Part shown: positions 7,851-16,812 of the stretch, one piece after another | Layout of the letters: the number at the start of each line of letters is the position of its first letter | Position numbering within the stretch: the stretch's first letter is position 1 | Source of the DNA: Lysinibacillus timonensis | GTDB taxonomy: Bacteria > Bacillota > Bacilli > Bacillales_A > Planococcaceae | Assembly (NCBI RefSeq): GCF_900291985.1 | Contig: NZ_LT985980.1 | Location: 3,122,001 to 3,186,000, forward strand | Direction: 5' to 3' | Length of the DNA: 64,000 nt | The notes under the pieces: model-generated | What the model was told of the DNA's origin: nothing | The model's input: the letters and a program-made list of their open reading frames with translations, nothing else | Database searches by the model: none | Translations under genes and position numbers: made by a program

Positions 7851-8838
7851 ACAACTCCTGTGCAACTAATTCATACGATTTGATGCGATCTTCATATTGG
7901 TGAGTGATTGTTAATAGCATAAGTTCATCTACTTTATATTTTTTCTGTAGCATAATAAGTGCTTGGCTTACTTCTTTTGGATTGCCAATAATCATTTTTT
8001 GTTTCAATTCAGCGAATGCTACTATTTCTTTATCATCCATTTGATAATGAAAGGCATCTTCAATCGAAGGAACTGTTTTTCCTATCCCTTTTGCAGTTTG
8101 CAGCTGCCAAATGAGTGAGCTCATAGCGATCTCCTCTGCTTTTTTTGTTGTCTCAGCACAGATAACGGGAACAGTAACTAATACTTCAGGCTGTTGACCG
8201 TTTTGTTTACTTTGGAAGGTATCCAAATATTCTTCAATAATGGCAACCCCATCTTGGTCACTCATAAAATGACCGAAAGCATATGCTAACCCAAATTGGG
8301 CAGCAAGTACAGCACTTTTTTGACTTGTCCCAAGGATCCATGGAGTAGGTGACACATGTGGCACAGGGGAAGCAGTCACTTTCGAAAACTCGTGTTCCTT
8401 AGGAAAATTCTGATGGAAAAAGCGAAGAAGTTCTTCGACTAGATCAGGCATTTTAAATACTTTTTGTAAGAAATTATCCGACAAAGCATTCGTCGCTTCT
8501 GCGGACCCACCAGGAGAACGACCAATGCCGACATCAATTCGGTTAGGGAATAGAGTCGCTAGCATATTATACACTTCCGCTACTTTATAGGGCTTATAAT
8601 GTGGTAACAAAACAGCACCCGACCCAATGCGAATTCGATTCGTATGAGCACCGATGTAACCTAGCATCACTTCAGGTGCTGAGCAGGCTAACCCTGGTAA
8701 ATCGTGATGTTCTGCAATCCAATAACGCGTATAGCCGAATTTCTCTCCGACTTGAGCTAACTTAACAGATTCCAATAGGGCATCTTGTGCTGTTTGATTT
8801 GAGGAGATTGGTGATTGATCGAGTATACTTAGTTTCAT
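7843..8838 (-). CDS. Luciferase-like (LLM class) flavin-dependent oxidoreductase
   Basis: A 331-residue TIM-barrel oxidoreductase of the bacterial luciferase superfamily. Typical blocks are LSILDQSPI at the start, YWIAEHHDLPGLACSAPEV, IRIGSGAVLLPHY and RIDVGIGRSPGG, the last forming part of the FMN/substrate pocket. B. subtilis YceB and YwcH show the same arrangement; substrates of this subgroup are unknown. It is not SsuD-like in these blocks, so it does not obviously supply the monooxygenase missing from the sulfonate-transport operon at 37528-40596. It is 17 nt downstream of the DUF3219-like gene, so the two probably form one leftward operon. Confidence 0.88.
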   Translation of the reverse strand: MKLSILDQSPISSNQTAQDALLESVKLAQVGEKFGYTRYWIAEHHDLPGLACSAPEVMLGYIGAHTNRIRIGSGAVLLPHYKPYKVAEVYNMLATLFPNRIDVGIGRSPGGSAEATNALSDNFLQKVFKMPDLVEELLRFFHQNFPKEHEFSKVTASPVPHVSPTPWILGTSQKSAVLAAQFGLAYAFGHFMSDQDGVAIIEEYLDTFQSKQNGQQPEVLVTVPVICAETTKKAEEIAMSSLIWQLQTAKGIGKTVPSIEDAFHYQMDDKEIVAFAELKQKMIIGNPKEVSQALIMLQKKYKVDELMLLTITHQYEDRIKSYELVAQELFT

Positions 8839-8855
8839 TGTGGGTTGCCTCTTTC

Positions 8856-9140
8856 TTATTTTTTCACTTCAATCAACGTCAATTTATAATCTCCAATTTG
8901 TCCTGCTTCATATAAGTTTGTAATCGAAGTGGAGTAATGCTGTATTGTACCACGAAAAGCTAAATCTCTTTCAGGTACTTTTATGTTAAATGTTCCTTCA
9001 TACAATAGGACAGCAACATCATGGTAATCCTCGCTCGTTACTTTAAAATCAACATCAATCTTAAGAGCCCCATTTACTAAACCTTCCTGATAATGTTCTA
9101 ATTGAAATAACCGTTCGTTTAAAAAGATTTCTTTTACCAA
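8856..9140 (-). CDS. DUF3219/YkvR-like small protein
   Basis: A 94-residue protein that looks like the DUF3219 family (B. subtilis YkvR): a beta-rich sequence with EIFLNERLF near the start and a repeating strand pattern through LTLIEVKK at the end. Function unknown. The start codon is TTG 9140, 9 nt after AGGAGGG, giving MVKEIF. It heads a two-gene leftward unit with the flavin oxidoreductase. The family assignment is from memory of the sequence pattern and moderately secure. The 309 nt upstream of it (9141-9449) contain no gene that I can support. Confidence 0.6.
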   Translation of the reverse strand: MVKEIFLNERLFQLEHYQEGLVNGALKIDVDFKVTSEDYHDVAVLLYEGTFNIKVPERDLAFRGTIQHYSTSITNLYEAGQIGDYKLTLIEVKK

Positions 9141-9449
9141 AAGTATAGCCCTCCTATCTAATTATGACAGCACCATTATAGTACTTTTCAATCAGTTATT
9201 TCTATTTCAACAGCTTATAAATACAAATACATATAGTGGACTTTTAATTTGCAAAGTTCAAATAAGAAGGAATCAAACTCCTTCTATTGAATTAGATCTA
9301 GGTTATGTCATGTTAAGTTTCATTAAGAATATAATAGGTAAACTAGGTAGAGATTTTGGCTCTATAATAATGGAAGAATTAATCTATTATTCTACTAACA
9401 CTAACTGTACATTACTTGTTAAACTAGAGAAAAAGAAGAAGGATATATA

Positions 9450-10103
9450 ATGGAGGAACCCATTTTGAAGTATATTATGTTTGATTTCGACGGGACATTA
9501 GCAGATTCAACGGATGTTTTCATACAAGCATGGAATATGTATGCGCCAAAATATCATTATGATCCAATTAATCGTGAAGGTGTCATCGCAACTAAACATC
9601 TTTCCATACAACAAAGAGCAAAAGCCTATCATTTTCCAATGCACAAATTACCAATTATTTTGCCTAAGGTATACCGTTATTTTAAAGAGCATGTAAAGGA
9701 AGTTACAGTCTTTAAAGGTATTAAAGAGCTGCTTGAGGCGCTAAGGAAGGAAGGTTATCAAATTTCCATTCTTTCATCGAATGCTAAAGAAAATATTGAG
9801 CTACTCCTTAAGCAAGAAGGTATTCATTCTGTGAGTGAAGTTTTATCTTCTAGTAGAATTTTTGGGAAGGATACAGTAATCAAAAAGTTTTTAAAGAAGC
9901 ATAAGTTATTACCAAACCAATTATTATATGTAGGGGATGAATTGAGAGACATTTTAGCTTGTAATAAAGTCAATGTCCCTTTTATGTGGGTTAGTTGGGG
10001 AATCGATGGTTTTGACCTAGTAGAGAGAGAAAAACCTAAATTCGTTGTCCACTCACCTGAAGAAATCCTTGAAAAATTATCGATGGTATTAAAAAATAAT
10101 TAA
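9450..10103 (+). CDS. HAD-superfamily phosphatase (phosphoglycolate phosphatase-like)
   Basis: A 217-residue haloacid dehalogenase hydrolase. Motif I is FDFDGTLADS (nucleophile and acid Asp about residues 12 and 14), motif II is SILSSNAKE, and motif IV is VGDELRDI, with the conserved Lys in FGKDTVIKK. The cap inserted after motif I is helical (subclass I), as in phosphoglycolate and pyrophosphate phosphatases. Actual substrate unknown. ATG 9450 follows GAAGAAGGA at 6 nt; a TTG at 9465 follows the internal GGAGG at 8 nt and would give a start at MKYIMFDFDG, so the N-terminus is uncertain by five residues. Confidence 0.88.
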   Translation: MEEPILKYIMFDFDGTLADSTDVFIQAWNMYAPKYHYDPINREGVIATKHLSIQQRAKAYHFPMHKLPIILPKVYRYFKEHVKEVTVFKGIKELLEALRKEGYQISILSSNAKENIELLLKQEGIHSVSEVLSSSRIFGKDTVIKKFLKKHKLLPNQLLYVGDELRDILACNKVNVPFMWVSWGIDGFDLVEREKPKFVVHSPEEILEKLSMVLKNN

Positions 10104-10183
10104 ACTATGTAAATAATATGGAAAATAGTTGAAAGCATGTCCCCTTTAAATAGGTAACGAGTGTTCTTGTTAGTGTTAACTAG

Positions 10184-10603
10184 GTGGAGAATCGAAACAA
10201 ACAGCAAAAGGTGATGGCAATTAAAATATTAAGAAATATGCTATTTATGATACTTGGGTTTTTAGCCCTTGCCATTGGTATTATTGGGATTGTAATTCCA
10301 GTACTCCCAGGTATGCCATTTCTCTTAATTGCAGCATTTTGTTTTACAAGAAGTTCCAAACGAATTGAGAAATGGTTCAAACAAACCACCATCTATAAAA
10401 AATATGTTAAAGCATTCATATACAATAAGGGAATGACTCGCAAAGAGAAAATTCGAATTAACCTCATTGCTGATTCATTTATTGTCATTTCAATTATTTC
10501 TATAGACATCTTATACGTGAAACTTTTATTAATATCATTAGCACTATATAAGCATTATTATTTTATTTTTAAAATCAAAACAATCAAATCAACAGCAAAA
10601 TGA
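10184..10603 (+). CDS. DUF454 (YbaN-like) inner-membrane protein
   Basis: Up to 139 residues. The block LGFLALAIGIIGIVIPVLPGMPFLL and the following helix with RSSKRIEKWF match the DUF454/YbaN family, small membrane proteins of unknown function with about three membrane segments. The C-terminal hydrophobic pair (SFIVISIISIDILYVKLLLISLAL) completes the pattern. The start is unclear: GTG 10184 lacks a good ribosome-binding site, and ATG 10214, ten codons on, is preceded by AAAAGGTG. A strong terminator follows. Confidence 0.78.
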   Translation: MENRNKQQKVMAIKILRNMLFMILGFLALAIGIIGIVIPVLPGMPFLLIAAFCFTRSSKRIEKWFKQTTIYKKYVKAFIYNKGMTRKEKIRINLIADSFIVISIISIDILYVKLLLISLALYKHYYFIFKIKTIKSTAK

Positions 10604-10623
10604 CCGACCAAAGGAACCTAGCT

Positions 10624-10661
10624 AAAGCGTTAATCCAATAAATTAGGATTAACGCTTTTTT
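10624..10661 (+). terminator. Intrinsic terminator
   Basis: AAAGCGTTAATCC pairs perfectly with GGATTAACGCTTT around a short AT loop, then TTT. It ends the DUF454 gene. Confidence 0.9.
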
Positions 10662-10760
10662 GAGGTAAGACATAAATAAAAAATATTGGTGCCATTTTTT
10701 AAAAGCGTCAGTAATATAATGCTAATGTTGTTGAAAATAATAATAAAGATGAGGTGCACC

Positions 10761-11447
10761 ATGAAATTAACTCATTTTCTTTTGATTTTGATGTGTGTAT
10801 TTTGTTTAGTGGCTTGTTCTTCAGGTGAACAAAATAGGGAAAGTCAACAGGAGTCGAAAGAGGATACGGCCGAAACAGAGGGGAAAAATGAAGGAATAGC
10901 AAATGAAGATGAAGAAGTTTCGGAATTAAAAATAGAATCTGATTTAGAAGAGGTATCAATTGAACCAGAAATAGAAATTGAAGAAGAAGTAACGGATGAT
11001 TCGGGTCAAGAAACAGATGAAGAAATTGGGATTGTAGAATTTGAAGACATTACATTTTATTTACCGAAAAATGCTAAAGAACTTGTGATTGATAACTTTC
11101 CATTCCCAATAGCAGCCTATTATCTGGATGAAAACCAAATTACCAATTTTAATGTGCTGGCTGAACCACTACCACAAGCATTGACCTTGGAAGAATATAT
11201 TACGATTGCCACAAGTATGACAGGTTACAACTATGTATCAAATGAGTATTTCTCGGTTGGTGAGATTGATTGGAATGAAACGATTAGTGTTAACAATCAA
11301 AGTGGACCACCAATTCAGTTAATTCAACGCACTTTTATACTAAATGATCATGCATATGTATTCTCTTTTGCCTCCCCGCCAGACTACCAAGGGTTAAGCT
11401 TAGAAATCTTTAATGCACTCACTGAATCCGTAGAGATTATCCAATAG
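10761..11447 (+). CDS. Putative lipoprotein with acidic linker, unknown function
   Basis: A 228-residue exported lipoprotein. The signal peptide MKLTHFLLILMCVFCLVAC ends in a lipobox (LVAC, lipidated Cys19). Residues 20-90 are strongly acidic and low in complexity, rich in Glu, Gln, Asp and Ser, probably a flexible spacer from the membrane. Residues 95-228 form a compact beta-rich domain beginning near FEDITFYLPKNAKELV; I do not recognise the family. ATG 10761 follows GAGGTG; a longer frame from 10686 would extend upstream of the signal peptide and is not supported. Single gene with its own upstream terminator. Confidence 0.8.
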   Translation: MKLTHFLLILMCVFCLVACSSGEQNRESQQESKEDTAETEGKNEGIANEDEEVSELKIESDLEEVSIEPEIEIEEEVTDDSGQETDEEIGIVEFEDITFYLPKNAKELVIDNFPFPIAAYYLDENQITNFNVLAEPLPQALTLEEYITIATSMTGYNYVSNEYFSVGEIDWNETISVNNQSGPPIQLIQRTFILNDHAYVFSFASPPDYQGLSLEIFNALTESVEIIQ

Positions 11448-11635
11448 TAAGTCAGATGATTGTTCAAATTAGGAATATACTATAGGAATCGTTTCCTATT
11501 CGTTAGAACACATACCCATGTTAAATGGGAAGTGATGGTGATACACAAGTTCCTCCCCTCAAAGGATAATAATAGACAAATAAAGCATCATGAAACTTTA
11601 GAGATGTACTAGTAGTCATTATATAAGGGGGAGCA

Positions 11636-11809
11636 ATGATGGGGAAAACTAATGTAGCTATTTTAGAATTAGAATGCCAAATTTTTCATCTACGTACGCG
11701 TATGATTCAACTAGGTAGATTAAAAGGGCTCGTGCACCCTGAAACAGTAAAATGCAGTCAAGAGTTAGATGAAATATTAAATCAATTACACATAATAAAA
11801 TCGAATTGA
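11636..11809 (+). CDS. Spo0E-like sporulation aspartyl-phosphatase (short gene)
   Basis: A 57-codon gene (56 codons if the second ATG at 11639 is used) with GGGGG four to seven nt upstream. The protein is two short helices joined by a loop, with LELECQIFHLRTRMIQL in helix 1 and the signature SQELDEILN in helix 2; the S-x-x-L-D motif marks the Spo0E family, small phosphatases that remove phosphate from Spo0A~P and delay sporulation. The length matches short Spo0E/YisI/YnzD-type members. A clean terminator at 11819-11846 follows directly, making a one-gene unit. Confidence 0.8.
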   Translation: MMGKTNVAILELECQIFHLRTRMIQLGRLKGLVHPETVKCSQELDEILNQLHIIKSN

Positions 11810-11818
11810 AATGATGTG

Positions 11819-11846
11819 GCCAGTTACTAAAAGTAGCTGGCTTTTT
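11819..11846 (+). terminator. Intrinsic terminator of the Spo0E-like gene
   Basis: GCCAGTTACT pairs with AGTAGCTGGC (one G-U) and is followed by TTTTT. Confidence 0.85.
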
Positions 11847-11987
11847 AATGTTTATATGACTAATAATCTTTAAACTGTTAAATGCTGTTTGTAAGGATGC
11901 AAATGTTAGGTTGGATTTGAAAGTGGAAATATCCTTTAAAAAGAGGATAACTCTGTTACTATCTTAGATTCAATATCGGAGGACGTA

Positions 11988-12596
11988 ATGAAAAAGACTA
12001 CAAGTACAGTAGCAGTTTTAGTTTTGTTTCTTTATGTATTTGGAACATTTGAAAAGACATACGCGATGGAGGGGCCACTATCTCTACACCAAAAAGCGGC
12101 GTATTATAACCAATATACGGAGATAGTAGAGAAAATAATGCAACAGCAAGTAGGGATCAGTATTGTAATGGCGCCAATGGAGGAATTTGATAATTGGGTT
12201 GAACCAAAAGTATACGAAGAAGCAATACAAAATCAAATAAATGAATATTTAACAATGGTGCATAATCATGATTATGCGGATAAGCGTGTTACGGAAATTA
12301 CAAAAACGGCCAATATATATCTATCTGATATGATACGTCCAATCGAAGTAACAGGGAAATTCGAAACACAGTATAACCCATTTAATAATCGTCAACTGTT
12401 TGCAAGCTTCGCAGACCTAGCAACACAGTCGGATTCAGTAGGTACATGGAAACAATCATCTTTTGAAGCGTTCATTATTGATGGTGGAAGAACAATTAGT
12501 GTACACATTGAAGGGATTTACATTGAAGCTACTAAGCCTTTTAAACAAGAGTTTACGATTGAATTTTACTGTGACGAACAGGGCAATATTTTTTAA
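11988..12596 (+). CDS. Secreted protein of unknown function
   Basis: A 202-residue protein with a signal peptide (MKKTTSTVAVLVLFLYVFG, cleavage probably after TYA near residue 26). The mature part begins MEGPLSLHQKAAYYNQYTEIV and has a helical first half and a beta-rich second half, ending in an EFTIEFYCDEQGNIF strand. I do not recognise the family, though DUF3888-like secreted proteins have similar size and layout. CGGAGG sits 6 nt before ATG 11988. Its 3' terminator is shared with the convergent YkuS-like gene. Confidence 0.75.
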   Translation: MKKTTSTVAVLVLFLYVFGTFEKTYAMEGPLSLHQKAAYYNQYTEIVEKIMQQQVGISIVMAPMEEFDNWVEPKVYEEAIQNQINEYLTMVHNHDYADKRVTEITKTANIYLSDMIRPIEVTGKFETQYNPFNNRQLFASFADLATQSDSVGTWKQSSFEAFIIDGGRTISVHIEGIYIEATKPFKQEFTIEFYCDEQGNIF

Positions 12597-12614
12597 CCAA
12601 TTGGGAGAACTAAA

Positions 12615-12652
12615 AATGCTACTCAAGTGATAATTAGCTCTTGAGTAGCATT
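12615..12652. terminator. Bidirectional terminator
   Basis: AATGCTACTCAAG and CTTGAGTAGCATT form a perfect 13 bp stem between two convergent genes. Confidence 0.85.
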
Positions 12653-12663
12653 CCTAAATTATT

Positions 12664-12909
12664 TTAGTGGAACATATTTTCTACACGTTGAAGAACCTCG
12701 TCGGCAGATAAACCACTAGCATTGATAACAGATCCTTCAGTTACCACGTTACTGATTCCCATTACGTTTTCATCTGTCCCAGTGATAACGCAAGCATCAC
12801 ATTTTTTTGCATCTTCTTCACTACGAAGCTGAACAACTTCAAATCCTTTTGCTTGTAATGCAGCTTCAACATTTGATAAAGATTGCTCAACACCAATTAC
12901 TTTTGACAT
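12664..12909 (-). CDS. UPF0180 family protein (YkuS-like)
   Basis: An 81-residue protein of the UPF0180/YkuS family, the same length as B. subtilis YkuS. The N-terminal [23 protein letters not shown] block and central [15 protein letters not shown] are characteristic. Function unknown. ATG 12909 is chosen: GGAGG precedes it by 8 nt and the slightly longer frame would start with a GTG that overlaps the ribosome-binding site. It stands alone on the minus strand, convergent with the secreted-protein gene. Confidence 0.85.
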   Translation of the reverse strand: MSKVIGVEQSLSNVEAALQAKGFEVVQLRSEEDAKKCDACVITGTDENVMGISNVVTEGSVINASGLSADEVLQRVENMFH

Positions 12910-13073
12910 TACTTCCACCTCCTATATGTAATGTGTCATATAGGAAAGCGAATTATTCACTACAATTACTTTTTGTTATATTCTTCTTTTTAGATAAAAC
13001 TTAAGCAACGGAAACTAGTTAACCAAATTTCATAAGAAGGAGTTTCTAATAAAGGTGTGGGATTCAATTTTGG

Positions 13074-14078
13074 TTATGCTTCCTCTTCAAAATAAATCTT
13101 ATAATATTTGCGATTGGTTGTTTCATCATATCCAACTTCGATTAACTCATTCAATTGCTCGATATTCGGAACATTAACTTGTATCTCAATAGTTGAATCA
13201 AGCTTAATTTTCCGTCTATAGCTTTTTTCAGCCTTAGCAATGGCGCTTTCGGATATGACTGTTTCATATTCTTTCACTGTATTCACGATTATATCTTTCT
13301 GAGCAGTATCTACAACATCAAAAACTGTATCAATATATTCATTTACATGGAATTCCTCTTCGTTTCTAAAGTAATCGAGGGTTTTATTTAGAAGTCCTAA
13401 TTTCTCTTTATTTGAAAAGCTTTCTTCTTTTAAGATGTATTTCTTAACCTCTGTTAATGCTAAATTTGTTTTATGATAATGTTCATCAGCAATTTTAATT
13501 TTTAAGAAGCGTTCCTGCCAATAAACAACATCCTCTTTCTTTTTTGTTTTAATAAAAACAGCAGGGTGCTCATCTTGGCCCATATCAACAATTACAGCCA
13601 TATTATTGATCTTCTTGACATTAATGCCATCAATACCATTAACCATCACTTTCTCTTGGTCATTCCTTACATCTAGGAAGATTTCTCTCTCATCAATTTT
13701 TACTATGGCAACTGCTCGTTTTGAACTGTTATTCCATATGCAATGATCAAATAATCCAATAAATAACTCTCCAGCTTTAATATTCGGATGCTGGGAAGCG
13801 CTATGTAAATGCGTGGCGATATTTTTTGACTGCTCTAGAAAACTATTTTCCTGGTCAAAAATTGATTTCACATATGTATACACTTCATTTAACCCAAGAT
13901 CGGTTTCGTGAAAAAATTCGTATTGTTGGTCCCAATCAATTTTATGAAAGGCCAAATGAGTAAAAGCTGCTTGTAGCATGATTTCTGGTTGTGAGAAAGC
14001 CTCATCGTTTAATACAAGAGCATCACTTATATGATGCACGACATACTTTTTTAAACTACTTTCACTTACATCTAACAT
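13074..14078 (-). CDS. 37-kDa nucleoid-associated protein family (NdpA/YejK-like)
   Basis: A 334-residue protein of the NA37/NdpA family. Recognisable blocks are the opening helix with KYVVHHI, LFIGLFDHCIW..SSKRAVAIVKID in the middle, and NGIDGINVKKINNMAVIVD, close to the conserved core of E. coli YejK. The family associates with the nucleoid; its exact role is not established. ATG 14078 follows GAAGGTG by 6 nt; the five-residue longer frame begins with TTG upstream of that site. It is scattered among Firmicutes, often in accessory regions, but base composition here looks ordinary. Confidence 0.8.
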   Translation of the reverse strand: MLDVSESSLKKYVVHHISDALVLNDEAFSQPEIMLQAAFTHLAFHKIDWDQQYEFFHETDLGLNEVYTYVKSIFDQENSFLEQSKNIATHLHSASQHPNIKAGELFIGLFDHCIWNNSSKRAVAIVKIDEREIFLDVRNDQEKVMVNGIDGINVKKINNMAVIVDMGQDEHPAVFIKTKKKEDVVYWQERFLKIKIADEHYHKTNLALTEVKKYILKEESFSNKEKLGLLNKTLDYFRNEEEFHVNEYIDTVFDVVDTAQKDIIVNTVKEYETVISESAIAKAEKSYRRKIKLDSTIEIQVNVPNIEQLNELIEVGYDETTNRKYYKIYFEEEA

Positions 14079-14197
14079 GGTATTCACCTTCAATAATAGA
14101 GTTATAGATAATATACCATATCACATATGAGACTTGATTTTCACGTGTTTATATATGGTAAATCATAAGTTCTTTAATTATATAAGTGCATAAAATA

Positions 14198-14242
14198 CAA
14201 ACCACCTTCAACATCTCTAATTAGAGCATTGAAGGTAGTTTG
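14198..14242 (-). terminator. Terminator of the cation-efflux gene
   Basis: AAACCACCTTCAA and TTGAAGGTAGTTT form the outer stem with a further TCTAATTAGA palindrome at the tip. Located 16 nt beyond the stop of the leftward cation-efflux gene. Confidence 0.75.
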
Positions 14243-14257
14243 CATTTCACTGCATTT

Positions 14258-15190
14258 TTAATTACAGCTATGGCGATCGTATGGATATAATTCTGCTTTA
14301 CTACTTTCTACTTGAATGGTCGCATGTTCAATATGAAACTTATCATGTAATTCTTTTAATGCTTCCTTCAAGACAACATCATGGTTTTTTCCTGATATTA
14401 CCAAGTGGCAGCTTATAACAGGAAATTCAGATGTAATGCTCCATGCATGAAAGTCATGAATACCGACTACACCAGGTATTCCTAGTAAATGTTTACGGAT
14501 TAGTTCTATATCTAAATGATCGGGTTTTCCTTCCATCAGAACATGGACCGCGTCATAAGAAACGCTGATGCCACTTTTCATAATTAAAAATGATACGATA
14601 ACACTAATAATTGGGTCGGATAATGTCCAGCCAAAATACATTATCAGAAGGGCTGCAATGATGGCACCTATTGAACCGAGTAAATCTCCAATAACGTGTA
14701 AAAAAGCTGCATGCATATTAATATTTCCATGAGAATGGCTGTGACCATGGCCATGCGAGTGCGAATCTTTTAATATAATCGCCACAATAACATTTACAAT
14801 GGCACCAATTATAGCAATCAAAAGCATTCCTTTACTCTCAATAATATGTGGCTCTCTAAAACGATGAAGGGCTTCCCACATGATGACAATCGACACTAGA
14901 ATTAATAAAAGGCCATTAAATAAAGCAGCTAGAACCTCAATTCGTTGATAGCCATACGTTTTACTGTCATTTGTTGTAATTTGACCGATTTTAATTGCAA
15001 TCAATCCAACACCTAGAGAAATTGCGTCACTAAACATATGTCCAGCATCCGATAGAAGGGCTAAGCTATTCGTTAAGATGCCCCCAACAAACTCTACCAT
15101 GACAAAACAAGAAATCAGGATAAAACTAATAAGCAAAGCATTTTTATGACTATGAGCATGCTGATGGTGATCGTGAATATGATGATGCAT
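14258..15190 (-). CDS. czcD: Cation diffusion facilitator, Zn/Co/Cd efflux (CzcD-type)
   Basis: A 310-residue CDF antiporter. It has six membrane helices, the metal-site pairs in SDAGHMFSD (helix 2) and HVIGDLLGS (helix 5), a His-rich N-terminus (HHHIHDHHQHAHSH) and a His-rich cytoplasmic loop between helices 4 and 5 (HSHGHGHSHSHG). The C-terminal cytoplasmic domain with GIHDFHAWSI binds further metal. The H/D arrangement of helices 2 and 5 fits Zn2+/Cd2+ rather than Mn2+ transport. GGAGG lies 8 nt before the ATG. Single gene; I found no convincing ArsR-type operator in the 275 nt upstream. Confidence 0.93.
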   Translation of the reverse strand: MHHHIHDHHQHAHSHKNALLISFILISCFVMVEFVGGILTNSLALLSDAGHMFSDAISLGVGLIAIKIGQITTNDSKTYGYQRIEVLAALFNGLLLILVSIVIMWEALHRFREPHIIESKGMLLIAIIGAIVNVIVAIILKDSHSHGHGHSHSHGNINMHAAFLHVIGDLLGSIGAIIAALLIMYFGWTLSDPIISVIVSFLIMKSGISVSYDAVHVLMEGKPDHLDIELIRKHLLGIPGVVGIHDFHAWSITSEFPVISCHLVISGKNHDVVLKEALKELHDKFHIEHATIQVESSKAELYPYDRHSCN

Positions 15191-15408
15191 TTTTATCCTC
15201 CATTATTATGACCTATAAAAGAAAAATAAACTCTATAGTTGTCATTTCAACATAAACATATGCTGCATTCTATTAAATAAGGACTAAAAAACAAAATTTA
15301 ATAAAGTAGTGTGAGATTTGAGTAAATACCCATAAACAAGAAACTAGAGTTGTTCAAAATACAATTAGAGGAAAAGTCAGACGAGGTTTAGAATGAGGTA
15401 TAAATGAA

Positions 15409-15448
15409 ATACCCTCTTTTCTATTCGTTCGATAGAGAAGAGGGTAAG
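15409..15448 (-). terminator. Terminator of the nucleoside-transporter gene
   Basis: TACCCTCTTTTCTAT pairs with ATAGAGAAGAGGGTA around TCGTTCG, located 18 nt past the stop of the leftward nupC gene. Confidence 0.8.
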
Positions 15449-15465
15449 TTTATTCACCATTGAGT

Positions 15466-16650
15466 TTAAAAGAATAGTCCAACTAATGTTGCAGTGAAGA
15501 TTGAAACCATTGTTGCGGCTAATAACATCTTTAAACCAAATTTCGCAACTACGGCAGCCTTTTCACCGTTAACCGCTTGAATGGAACCGCTAATAATTCC
15601 AATGGAAGAGAAGTTTGCAAATGAAATTAAGAACGTGGATATAATCGCAACCGTTTTCGTTGAAAGTTCCGAAATTAACGGTTGGAATTGTAGCATAGCT
15701 ACAAATTCATTTGTTGCTAGTTTCGTACCCATAATAGAGCCAGCCACAACAATCTCATCTGTTGGTACACCCATAATGAATGCAACAGGTGCAAAAATAT
15801 AGCCGATAATTTCTGTAAATGTAATACTAAACAATGCTGTAAATAAACCGTTCAATAAAGCCATGATTCCTACATAGGCAACTAACATAGCTGCTACTAT
15901 TAATGCTACTTTACCACCATCTAGTGCACCTTGGCTTATCGCATCAAATATGTTTTTCGTAGTAGTCATTTCCTTAATGTCAATCACTTCGTCTTCTTCC
16001 GCTTTTAAAGGTGCCATTGTCGTTGCAATAATTAAACCTGACAAGGCATTTAAAATCATAGCTGCTAATACGTATTCGGCCGGAACCATTGTTAAGTAGG
16101 CTCCCATAATAGAAGCAGACACAGAAGCCATTGCAGCAGTAGATATAATAAATAGTTTGTTATCGTTCATCTTATCCAAATATCTTTTGATAGCTAGTAG
16201 TGATTCACTTTGCCCTAAAAAGATGGCATTTACACTGTTGAACGTCACAACTTTTGATAAACCTGTCACTTTTGCTAAAGCACCGCCAATATATTTGATG
16301 GCTAATGGGAGCACACGTATATAAGTTAATATTGATAACAAAGTTGAAGTGAAGATGATCATCATCAATACATTAATAAAGAATATAGAACCACCTTCAA
16401 CAACTACGAATCCACCTGTAACAAAGTTAATACCTTCAAATCCGTAATTCATCACGGAAGTAATGAAGTTTGAAATGGATTCAACTACCTTTAATCCAAA
16501 AGTGGTTTTAAACAATATAATGGTTAGAACAATTTGAATTACAAACAATATAGCTAGTGCTTTATAATTGATTGACTTTTTATCATTTGATAGTAAGTAG
16601 GCTAGTGCGAATGTTAAAAGTAAGCCTATAATTCCGATAAGTATATCCAT
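15466..16650 (-). CDS. nupC: Concentrative nucleoside transporter (CNT family, NupC)
   Basis: A 394-residue CNT-family permease, nearly the length of B. subtilis NupC. Recognised by the N-terminal helix pair, FVTGG, STLLSILTYIRVLPLAIK, FLGQSESLLAIKRYLD and the NFSSIGIISGSIQAV block near the C-terminus, which form the nucleoside and Na+/H+ site. It imports pyrimidine and some purine nucleosides with protons or sodium. AAAGGAG precedes the ATG. Single leftward gene; the 162 nt upstream hold no other gene. Confidence 0.93.
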   Translation of the reverse strand: MDILIGIIGLLLTFALAYLLSNDKKSINYKALAILFVIQIVLTIILFKTTFGLKVVESISNFITSVMNYGFEGINFVTGGFVVVEGGSIFFINVLMMIIFTSTLLSILTYIRVLPLAIKYIGGALAKVTGLSKVVTFNSVNAIFLGQSESLLAIKRYLDKMNDNKLFIISTAAMASVSASIMGAYLTMVPAEYVLAAMILNALSGLIIATTMAPLKAEEDEVIDIKEMTTTKNIFDAISQGALDGGKVALIVAAMLVAYVGIMALLNGLFTALFSITFTEIIGYIFAPVAFIMGVPTDEIVVAGSIMGTKLATNEFVAMLQFQPLISELSTKTVAIISTFLISFANFSSIGIISGSIQAVNGEKAAVVAKFGLKMLLAATMVSIFTATLVGLFF

Positions 16651-16812
16651 ATCCTATTTCTCCTTTGATTGTTCCAATAGAAGCCTGATGTTCTGAGAAA
16701 CGTTGGTTTGACTATCATAGTCTACCCCAAAGGAGTCAAATCTACAATTAACAGTTTATTTTAAAGATTAATTCATTATTCTATTTTCTGTCTAATTAAA
16801 GAGTGTCTAGTT

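Noticed and set aside
7843-8838. The luciferase-like oxidoreductase as the missing SsuD for the sulfonate-type operon
   Set aside because: Its conserved blocks match the YceB/YwcH-type subgroup rather than SsuD and it lies 30 kb away.
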